From NCBI GenBank assembly GCA_050305635.1, contig JBNLFS010000148.1:1-64000 (forward strand): DNA of 64,000 bases, written 5' to 3'. Positions 1 to 6,624 of this stretch are shown in pieces. This DNA comes from Thiodiazotropha sp050305635. Its GTDB lineage: Bacteria; Pseudomonadota; Gammaproteobacteria; Chromatiales; Chromatiaceae. The translations under genes were made by a program, and so were the position numbers. Within the stretch, counting starts at the first letter, position 1, and every line of letters starts with the position of its first letter. The notes under the pieces were generated by a model, which made no database searches, had not been told where the DNA came from, and worked only from the letters and a program-made list of their open reading frames with translations.

Positions 1-188
1 TTAAGCTTAGTATCCACAAACAGAGTGACATAGACCAATAGCAAACCGATAATTAACAATCCAAATACCACTCTAGCTTTCTTATAATCTTTCTTCGTCA
101 TGGCTGCAATCCCAACACCTATTGCCATAATAAATAGAGTAGGATTTACGCTATCACAGAGAGCGTCTATAACTTCGTATTCTGTCAT
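1..188 (-). CDS. Small membrane protein, cut by window edge
   Basis: An open frame reads leftward from an ATG at 188 and is still open at base 1, so the C-terminus is missing. The 62 visible residues start MTEYEVIDALCDSVNP. Two hydrophobic stretches (about residues 17-30 and 43-58) are separated by a lysine-rich loop with TKKDYKKAR, so it is probably an inner-membrane protein. Codon use is AT-rich, like the other genes in the first 2.2 kb and unlike the GC-rich core genes further right. I do not recognise the family. Confidence 0.5.
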   Translation of the reverse strand, partial: MTEYEVIDALCDSVNPTLFIMAIGVGIAAMTKKDYKKARVVFGLLIIGLLLVYVTLFVDTKL

Positions 189-394
189 TGTGTACTACCG
201 AAATGCATAATCAATCGTGGTATTGATGAAATATTTCCTGTCGACACCGCTTAACCGACTTATAACTTTTGAAAGATTCCATTCTACAGCCTCCACAACC
301 CTATTGAAGTAATTTGACAGCAAATAGTAGCATAACATTTCCATCTGAACCGGGCAGTAAGCGTCCGGCCAACAGCAGAATTACCCCATTACGC

Positions 395-562
395 CTATAC
401 GTTAAATTTGAAATTCCAAGGTAATTGCTCAGAACGTTGCTCGCCGTTGATTGCCAAGGGATAGCTCTCGAACAGCTCCGTTCGATAGCGCTGGGGTTCC
501 AACCCATGCGAGTTGTTCAGCGCATAGCCGATGGCCTTCTTGTCCTCATCCGAAACTGCCAT
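395..562 (-). other. Short ORF or gene remnant, unknown
   Basis: A 55-codon frame starts MAVSDEDKKAIGYALNN and ends FKFNV. The same frame stays open for about 25 more codons upstream before a stop, and that stretch also looks coding, so this may be the 3' end of a broken gene. A frame on the opposite strand covers the same bases and looks less protein-like. No family is recognised. The spaces at 189-394 and 563-785 hold nothing I can support. Confidence 0.25.
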
Positions 563-785
563 GATCACCTCGACCCGGCGAGGATCAGGCGTGCCCCTGC
601 GCGCTTGGCTGGCAATTGACGTAAAACAGCGTTAGATTAGGGGAATCAGGACGCCCCAGGGAGTAAGACAATGGTCGATGGAAGCTCATCCTCAACAGGA
701 CAAAGGCACTTGTCACCGTACCGCATCAGGCCTGTGAAATACTTTTCCCTCCAATAAATAGTGTGCCACGCTGATTGGCGGGTTA

Positions 786-845
786 GTCCAACAGACATTT
801 ATCTGTCCATGCTGCGAACGGTAGATAAATGCTTATATGTTAGAC
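786..845 (+). repeat. attC-like recombination site
   Basis: GTCCAAC (786-792) fits the R'' consensus RYYYAAC, and GTTAGAC (839-845) fits the R' consensus GTTRRRY. The two are complementary except at one position. Between them lies a perfect 9-base inverted repeat, CATTTATCT (796-804) and AGATAAATG (823-831). The 60-base span is the classic length of an integron attC site. The next gene begins 8 bases after the R' box, as expected for a cassette junction. A structure-based attC model would be decisive. Confidence 0.6.
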
Positions 846-852
846 CCTTGAC

Positions 853-1242
853 ATGAGCGAAAACGAGATCGTTAAACAACTCTACATGACGTCCTGGAGT
901 CAGGTATCGGATAGTGTGCAAAAACTCGTGCGCTCCGAACAAGAAGCTCAAATGCTCGTAAAGGCATTAACGCAACATCGCGGCTGGAGAGAACGAGTAA
1001 CTGCGGCAAAAATTGTCGCGGCATACAAGCTTAATGAGCTTGCTCCACAGCTTGTGGCGACCTTTCGTAAAGGTCCCGAATATTATACGTGTCGAGCTTT
1101 CACAAGAATGATCGCTGAAACTCTCGGTTCAGACGGAATTCAACTTCTAGGTGAAATGAAGCGAAGCTGCCATTCAGATGATTACGGGAACAATATGATC
1201 AAGGTAATCAATGAAGAAATCCAATCAATCAAGAAGGCCTAA
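853..1242 (+). CDS. Small HEAT-like helical protein, unknown function
   Basis: 129 residues, predicted to be almost all helical and soluble. The middle (GWRERVTAAKIVAAYKLNE, then LAPQLVATFRKGPEYYTCRAF) resembles HEAT/armadillo-type repeats that track rows of units in protein-binding scaffolds. No catalytic motif, signal peptide or membrane segment is seen. It starts just after an attC-like site and is followed 40 bases later by another small gene on the same strand with no attC between, so the two may share one cassette. Function is unknown, as for most cassette genes. Confidence 0.65.
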   Translation: MSENEIVKQLYMTSWSQVSDSVQKLVRSEQEAQMLVKALTQHRGWRERVTAAKIVAAYKLNELAPQLVATFRKGPEYYTCRAFTRMIAETLGSDGIQLLGEMKRSCHSDDYGNNMIKVINEEIQSIKKA

Positions 1243-1282
1243 GCACCGCTTCCAGACGAGGGCTGCGCTAAGGATAAAATAA

Positions 1283-1642
1283 ATGAAACCAAAAGATGTT
1301 GAGCTACATGATGCATTGATCAATCGTACCGTGATCGATTTCAATGAAGGGACTATGAGTATCGAATTGGACTATTACCCTGACCCGGTTAATTCTAGTG
1401 AAAGATCTCCTCTGACAATCTCATTTTCCGGCGTAGAAAACATAAGTGGCCTTGCTGATCTAAAAGACTTAGAAAACAATCGGTTTGCCGGTAACATCTG
1501 CTATTGGAAGCCTAAGGCCAAGAAGGGAACCACCTACATCTATTTGGCTGGCGGTGCGCTTGCAATCACCGCCAAATCACTCAAGGTCAAGGCTTGTCCG
1601 ACTAAAGGAAAAAGGAAGAATCTCAGGGGCTCGAAAATCTAA
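1283..1642 (+). CDS. Hypothetical cassette protein, beta-rich
   Basis: 119 residues, starting MKPKDVELHDALINRT. Alternating hydrophobic stretches (TVIDFNEGTMSIELDYY, PLTISFSGVENISGL) suggest a beta-rich soluble fold, and the C-terminus is very basic (TKGKRKNLRGSKI). No signal peptide or membrane segment. It follows the HEAT-like gene by 40 bases and is closed by an attC-like site that begins 4 bases after its stop. The tight link to that site supports a mobile gene cassette. The family is not recognised. Confidence 0.6.
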   Translation: MKPKDVELHDALINRTVIDFNEGTMSIELDYYPDPVNSSERSPLTISFSGVENISGLADLKDLENNRFAGNICYWKPKAKKGTTYIYLAGGALAITAKSLKVKACPTKGKRKNLRGSKI

Positions 1643-1645
1643 AAT

Positions 1646-1720
1646 GCCTGACAAAAACATAAACTTCACGCCTACGGCGCCGGACACCCCTAGGTCGAGC
1701 CGGTTATGTTGGCGTTAGGA
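1646..1720 (+). repeat. Second attC-like site, imperfect
   Basis: GCCTGAC (1646-1652) and GTTAGGA (1714-1720) sit at the R'' and R' positions, each differing from consensus at one base. AACATAA (1656-1662) pairs perfectly with TTATGTT (1704-1710). The middle is GC-rich and self-complementary. It lies 4 bases after one gene and 13 bases before the next, in the same orientation as the first attC-like site. It is weaker than that site and could be a decayed copy. Confidence 0.45.
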
Positions 1721-1733
1721 GCTGTGAGACTTA

Positions 1734-2186
1734 GTGTTTATTAAAACAATCGCAATTTGGTTTTTCGGTATAGCGTTGTTTCTCACGCTTTATGTCAGTT
1801 CAACCATGAATGCCATCCACGATGCGTATTATGTAGGAATCGATGTTTTTAAAACGCCTTTCTATTTAGTGAGGCTTGCTTTGATCGTTGGGCTAATCAT
1901 CGTAACTGTCTTGAGTGTAGCGGTAAAACCATATCGGGAAAGTGGCTTTCCTTTCGGCAGGTCATTGGGGATGGCCGCAATAATTTCGACATTAGTTGTT
2001 TGGGCGTTTGGGTTTGCGCCATGCATGCATGAATACGCACTCCCTCGCTCTTTAGAGAAAGTGGTCGCACACTCATTACTGTGTCCTGAATACTCGAATA
2101 GATCATATGTATGGCAAGTAATAGCAATTATCTTTGGTGCTCTTTCCTATTTCTCGGCAAACAAATGGAAGTTAAAACGCTCCTAA
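1734..2186 (+). CDS. Four-helix membrane protein, unknown
   Basis: 150 residues from a GTG start. Four hydrophobic segments lie at about residues 4-24, 42-62, 75-95 and 126-143, with a basic tail (NKWKLKRS), so it is a small polytopic inner-membrane protein. Four cysteines sit in the loop after the third helix and nearby (APCMHEY, LLCPEYS). It begins 13 bases after the second attC-like site and looks like the gene of a further cassette. No attC-like site was found after it. The family is not recognised. Confidence 0.6.
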   Translation: MFIKTIAIWFFGIALFLTLYVSSTMNAIHDAYYVGIDVFKTPFYLVRLALIVGLIIVTVLSVAVKPYRESGFPFGRSLGMAAIISTLVVWAFGFAPCMHEYALPRSLEKVVAHSLLCPEYSNRSYVWQVIAIIFGALSYFSANKWKLKRS

Positions 2187-2344
2187 TCGAGATAGAGGAA
2201 CGTCATCCAATGTAAAGTAGAAATATTTATCAACGTATAGAGAGCATTTTCGGTGTCGCTCAGAATCGACTGGAACACTGGTCTTTCTGATTAGCCCGGT
2301 GCGCCACGGATTCACTGAGACAGCGGATGAACCAACTGATGTCC

Positions 2345-2610
2345 TAGTGTGGTGTCCTATACTGCTTTAGGAAATCAGCGTGCCGAGAAGCCGTCCTATG
2401 CAAGGCGTCCTGCGCAGGGAATGGCGCGCCCTTTTCAAGCAGGATAACGCAGCAGAGGGCGGCTTCTCGGCGCGCCCGAAGGGAAGCCCCAAATTCCCCA
2501 ATCCTGCGTTGCAGTTCTTGACAAGGGCGCGCCATTGCCTACGAACCGCGCCTTGTCTTGGGGAATTTGGGGGCTTCTGATTTCCTAAAGCAGCATAGGA
2601 CACTACACTA
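2345..2610. mobile_element. MITE with 34-bp inverted ends, TA flanked
   Basis: The ends 2345-2378 and 2577-2610 are inverted copies with two mismatches (TAGTGTGGTGTCCTATACTG against the complement of the right end). TA at both outer edges fits the target duplication of IS630/Tc1-mariner-type transposases. The inside is a nested set of inverted repeats: AATGGCGCGCCCTT pairs with its complement near 2535, and a GAAGCCCCAAATTCCCCA block occurs twice in inverted orientation. No transposase is encoded, so it is a non-autonomous element. The right edge forms the stop codon of the neighbouring gene. Confidence 0.75.
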
Positions 2611-2928
2611 GCGCTCCACATCCAGATAGCCGCGCTCCACAGCGGTATTCAGCGCCTTGGCCGCCGCCACCAGTTCCTCGTAGGTCAACCGCAGGTTGCG
2701 CAGGTGATTGATCTGATCCGGTGAGGGTAGATCTCCGCCCGCCACACTGGAGAGGTCGAAGAGCTCCTTGAGATACTCGGCGCGGGCCCGCGCCACCATC
2801 CCCATCACCGGTTTCATACCCTTGATGGTGACCTTCGGAATCATCGGGTTGATCGTCTCGCGGTTGAGTTCCCGCAAGGCCTTGTCGAGCTCCAGCAACA
2901 GCCGGTTGTTATCGTTACTGTACGCCAT
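2608..2928 (-). CDS. Hypothetical helical protein, stop inside MITE edge
   Basis: 106 residues, helical and charged, with no membrane segment. It starts MAYSNDNNRLLLELDKAL and ends ERGYLDVER. The stop codon TAG is made from the TA target dinucleotide and the first base of the MITE to its right, so the original C-terminus may have been longer. GC content and codon use match the core genes and not the AT-rich region beyond the MITE, so the element sits at the border of the two. Family not recognised. Confidence 0.6.
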   Translation of the reverse strand: MAYSNDNNRLLLELDKALRELNRETINPMIPKVTIKGMKPVMGMVARARAEYLKELFDLSSVAGGDLPSPDQINHLRNLRLTYEELVAAAKALNTAVERGYLDVER

Positions 2929-3043
2929 GCCTGTCTCCCAGATTTAACGACCGCGGACTCCTCCCAATATCGGCCATCTTCAGTGGAACCTGAAATAACC
3001 GGAATCGAGGGGGCGTCCGGATCGCAACACCGAAGACGGGTTG

Positions 3044-4198
3044 TCAGACGCGGGGCAGGTCCTTCACACCCAGGGCTTCAAGATAGCGTTCCACACTGTT
3101 CTCCAGTCCATACCGGGCCACCGATGCCTGTAACCGTTGCGGGGATGCCGGGTTTTCCAGTTGGCGCCACATCGCTTCCGCCAATCCTCGGGCATCCCCC
3201 GGTGTGGCCAGCGGGTCACCCGGCAGCCCCTCCAGCAGCTCGGCCGGACCGCTCGGACAATCCGTTGCGACCACCGGTGTCCCGGCGGCCAGCGCTTCGA
3301 CAATCACCGCACCCAGTCCTTCCCACAGGGAGGAGAGCACAAACAGGGCGGAGGCCTTCATGTAGGGATAGGGATTGTCAACGAACCCGGGCAACAGCAC
3401 CCTGTGGGTAAGATTCAGGCGGTTCACTTCCGCTTCCAGGCGCGCGCGTGCCCGCCCTTCGCCGAGAATCACCAGCCGGTGCTCGACCCGGTCGGCGATC
3501 TGCGCAAAGGCCCGGATCAGGGTTGTGAAATCCTTACGCCGGCACAGTTCGCCCACCCCCAGGATCACCGGCGGCTCCCCGGGACGGAACCAGGGATGAT
3601 CGAGGGGTTGATGCAAAAGATCATAAAACCGGGGCGTGATGATCGGACTCGGCACCACCGCGATCCGCGACCGGTCAAACCCGACATAGTCTGCAAAATC
3701 GTCAGCGGCCCCTACGGACGGCACCAGTAGCGCATCCGCATGGCGGTAGAGATACTTCATCGAGTTGCGCTGGATAAACCGATCGAAGCGGCTGCGACTG
3801 GCCAGATTGCGGCTCACCGTGGTGCCCAGGCGCAGCACCAGACGAACATCCCGGGCGCTCAGCTGGCGCGCCAGCATCGCGGTGCGGTTGACCCGATCCT
3901 TGTCGGCCATGAGCACCTCGGGCTTGTGGCTTCGCAGGTAGCGCATCAGTTCAGGCAGCGCCGAATAGACATGGCTGGCCTGAAACTCGATCACCCTCAG
4001 ATTCTCCGGCAGAGGCTGCGACAGCACCGGCCCATGATTGCGAATCTTCAGAAGATCCACGGGGTACCCCGCCTGGGCGAAACCCGGCAGCAGATTACGC
4101 GCGATCCTGTCGACCCCGCTGTGTCCGGAAGTGGCAAGGAAACAGGCGATACGGGGCTTCTCAGTCAAGCTTGATTCCTGGTGCAATGTCGCAGACAT
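3044..4198 (-). CDS. GT-B glycosyltransferase, family 4
   Basis: About 384 residues. The two-lobed GT-B fold is visible: an N-terminal lobe with the GHSGVDRIARNLLPGF opening loop, and a C-terminal lobe with VILGVGELCRRKDFTTLI, VILGEGRARARLE and EGLGAVIVEALAAGTPVV. The last contains the E-x7-E pattern that binds the sugar nucleotide in GT4 enzymes. It should transfer a sugar from a nucleotide donor to a surface glycan or lipid, at the cytoplasmic face of the membrane. I chose the ATG at 4198; a GTG at 4222 is possible. It stands apart from any polysaccharide cluster, so the acceptor cannot be told. Confidence 0.85.
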   Translation of the reverse strand: MSATLHQESSLTEKPRIACFLATSGHSGVDRIARNLLPGFAQAGYPVDLLKIRNHGPVLSQPLPENLRVIEFQASHVYSALPELMRYLRSHKPEVLMADKDRVNRTAMLARQLSARDVRLVLRLGTTVSRNLASRSRFDRFIQRNSMKYLYRHADALLVPSVGAADDFADYVGFDRSRIAVVPSPIITPRFYDLLHQPLDHPWFRPGEPPVILGVGELCRRKDFTTLIRAFAQIADRVEHRLVILGEGRARARLEAEVNRLNLTHRVLLPGFVDNPYPYMKASALFVLSSLWEGLGAVIVEALAAGTPVVATDCPSGPAELLEGLPGDPLATPGDARGLAEAMWRQLENPASPQRLQASVARYGLENSVERYLEALGVKDLPRV

Positions 4199-4271
4199 GC
4201 CGCCGAAGGGAAGGGTAACCACTTAACACCCGAATAGGGTGACCACCGGGTTGTATCCATTGATGCACAAC

Positions 4272-4862
4272 TTACAGAGCATCCCGCATGCGCACCGCCT
4301 CCAGCCCGACCTTGTTGTCGGCGCCCAGGGCAATCGCCCGGTTGAAGGCTTCGATGGCGCCGGGTTTGTCGCCGCTCTGCCCCAATACGAAACCGAGGGT
4401 CAGATAAATGCGCTGGAACGCCGGATCCTGAATGATCCCGGCCCTGAGAATTTCGATCGCCCGCTCCCCCTCGCCGGTATAGAACAGGGCCAGACCCAGG
4501 TCGTTATAGGACTCGACATCATCGGGATTGATGCGAATTGCCCGCTCATACAGGCCGATCGCCTGGGCATACTCCTTTTTGCTGAAGTAGTCATCCGCCA
4601 GGCGGGCGATCAATGCGGGGTCATCGGTATCCGCACCGGGCATCGCCGGTTGCGCCGGCATCGCCTGCCCCATGGGGGCGGGTGGCATGGCGGTAGAGGG
4701 CATGCCGCCCGGATGGACAACATCCGGGGTGTCTCCGCCCGCACGAGCCGCCTTTTCCTGGCACTGTTCACAGTGACTCATTGCAATGACATAGACGATG
4801 AGACCGAAGGTCGCCTGAGCGACCAGGAAGACCAACCAGGCTAAGGGACTGAGTTTAGGCAT
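4272..4862 (-). CDS. Membrane-anchored TPR protein
   Basis: 196 residues. An N-terminal hydrophobic segment (about residues 6-26) anchors it in the inner membrane. A proline- and alanine-rich linker follows (residues 45-75), then three tetratricopeptide repeats, for example YAQAIGLYERAIRINPDD and KPGAIEAFNRAIALGADN. TPRs are protein-binding scaffolds, and nothing here names the partner. It lies 73 bases upstream of the glycosyltransferase on the same strand and may be cotranscribed with it. Confidence 0.7.
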   Translation of the reverse strand: MPKLSPLAWLVFLVAQATFGLIVYVIAMSHCEQCQEKAARAGGDTPDVVHPGGMPSTAMPPAPMGQAMPAQPAMPGADTDDPALIARLADDYFSKKEYAQAIGLYERAIRINPDDVESYNDLGLALFYTGEGERAIEILRAGIIQDPAFQRIYLTLGFVLGQSGDKPGAIEAFNRAIALGADNKVGLEAVRMRDAL

Positions 4863-5492
4863 GAGTGCGGGATTCCCAACGTTGAAAACGCCTCATTATC
4901 ATGCCTCAGCCAGAGGCCTTCAACGCCTGAAAGACATGGATTGCCGCGAAACAGCCTGTTTGAGATCCAGTGCCGGATAAAACGCAACCGGCATGCCAAT
5001 GAAAAGCGCCGAAGTTCGAACGACTACGAATCGCCGATCTACCGGCTGTGATTACGAGAATGGCCAGTGATCGCTTAACCAGTCCCCGGCTTGATCAAGT
5101 AATCTTTCCGCGAGTTTCTTATCGGATCCAGTGGTGCAACATCTGGTCTTCCAAGGGTGTGTTGACATAATTCTTGCCTTTCGCGGCATCAATTGCCTGA
5201 ATGGTGGCTTCCGCATTATTTTTCACTTTGGCCTGTATGTTGTAGTTCCTGTCACCGCCGAAGTCGCGGTGTATTGAGTGTTGTAGAGCGCGGAAGCGCT
5301 ATTCCGGAGCATAACCCTTGCCGCTGGAAAACCGGTCTGGCCGGACGGTATTTCGAGGGGCCGCTCAACGGGTAACCAAGCCCCGATTCGGCTATCCTCT
5401 CTATAAACCCTGGACCGCGTCAAACAGGCTCAATAAACATCCGGATTGACCTAATCATCCCAATCAGGCCCGGAGAACAAGAAACGAACCCA
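4863..5492. other. Intergenic, no gene supported
   Basis: 630 bases between the divergent TPR and FIST genes. Short frames at 5193-5375 and on the opposite strand have no protein-like composition or ribosome site. The promoters of both flanking genes must lie here, but I cannot place them with confidence. Confidence 0.5.
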
Positions 5493-6623
5493 ATGGCACA
5501 TCTTCTGCACACCGAATGTATCGCCTCAACCGAGGTTTCCCAGCAGCTCGCGCAATGGCGCCAGGCCGATCCCGGCTCGGGCATTCTTGCCCTGGTCGCG
5601 GAACAGGATCAATCCTCAATCCCTCGGCTGCAGGACCTCTGTCGGGACATTGGCCTGCCACTGTTCGGGGCGGTGTTTCCCGAGATCCATTTCAACGGCC
5701 ATTTCTTTCGCAACGGGGCCCTGCTGATCCGGCTGAACCCCATGTCCGATTACGCCAAACTCATCGAATGGGCGGAATCTCCGGATGATCAGACGGCACA
5801 GATCGTCACGGCCTCGGATGCCATCCGCAACCGTCTGGTGCCCGACCAGTCCAGCACCCTGCTGATGCTGTTCGACGCCCTGGTGCCCAATATCGGCAGT
5901 CTGCTCGAATCCTTCTACCTGCAGCTCGCGGAATCGGTCCACTATGCCGGCGCCAACGCCGGCAGCGAAACCTTTCAGCCGATGCCCTGCCTGTTCGACG
6001 ATCAACGGCTGATCGGCAACGGACTCTTACTGCTGTTGCTGCGACCCCACGATGGGGCGGTGCTCGAGCACGGCTACCAGGTCCCGGATCAACTGATCGT
6101 CGCCACCTCGACGGAGGGCAATCGGATCATCAGCATCGGCTGGCAACCCGCTTTCGATGTCTACCGGGAACATATCCACTCCCTGTACGGAATTGATGTG
6201 ACCCCGGAGAATTTCTACGACTACGCTGTGCACTTTCCATTCGGCATTCTGCGCGCCGATGAGGAGGTGCTGGTGCGGATACCCGTCGCCCTGGAACCGG
6301 ACGGTTCCCTGTTCTGCGTCGGTGAGGTACCGGAACACGTGGTGCTGACCCTGCTCGAGGCGCCACAGGGCGAAGCCCTGCAGACCGACCGGCTGCTCGC
6401 ATCACGCCTGGGAGGTCAGACCCCCTCGCTGCTCACCTTCTACTGCGCCGGGCGCAGGATGCACCTGGGAGAAACTCAAGCCGCGGAAGAGCTGCAACAC
6501 CTGCAGACCCATCTGAGCGCAACGAACCTGTTCGGCGCCCTCTCCCTGGGTGAGATCGGCAGTTCCCAGCGGGGCGGATACCCCCTGTTTCACAACGCCA
6601 CGCTGGTGTGCATGAAATTCTGA
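5493..6623 (+). CDS. FIST-domain sensory protein
   Basis: 376 residues with no signal peptide or membrane helix, so cytoplasmic. The N-terminal half matches the FIST N domain (residues 25-215, with GLPLFGAVFPEI as its core strand) and the C-terminal half FIST C (about 225-365, with QTPSLLTFYCAGRRMHLG). FIST proteins are thought to sense small ligands, possibly amino acids, and often occur beside signalling genes. The next gene, a GGDEF-EAL protein, starts one base after this stop, so the two are almost certainly coexpressed and FIST probably feeds the c-di-GMP enzyme. Confidence 0.85.
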   Translation: MAHLLHTECIASTEVSQQLAQWRQADPGSGILALVAEQDQSSIPRLQDLCRDIGLPLFGAVFPEIHFNGHFFRNGALLIRLNPMSDYAKLIEWAESPDDQTAQIVTASDAIRNRLVPDQSSTLLMLFDALVPNIGSLLESFYLQLAESVHYAGANAGSETFQPMPCLFDDQRLIGNGLLLLLLRPHDGAVLEHGYQVPDQLIVATSTEGNRIISIGWQPAFDVYREHIHSLYGIDVTPENFYDYAVHFPFGILRADEEVLVRIPVALEPDGSLFCVGEVPEHVVLTLLEAPQGEALQTDRLLASRLGGQTPSLLTFYCAGRRMHLGETQAAEELQHLQTHLSATNLFGALSLGEIGSSQRGGYPLFHNATLVCMKF

Positions 6624-6624
6624 G

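Noticed and set aside
671..757. 28-codon frame starting MVDGSSSSTGQ
   Set aside because: Too short, no ribosome site, no recognisable family.
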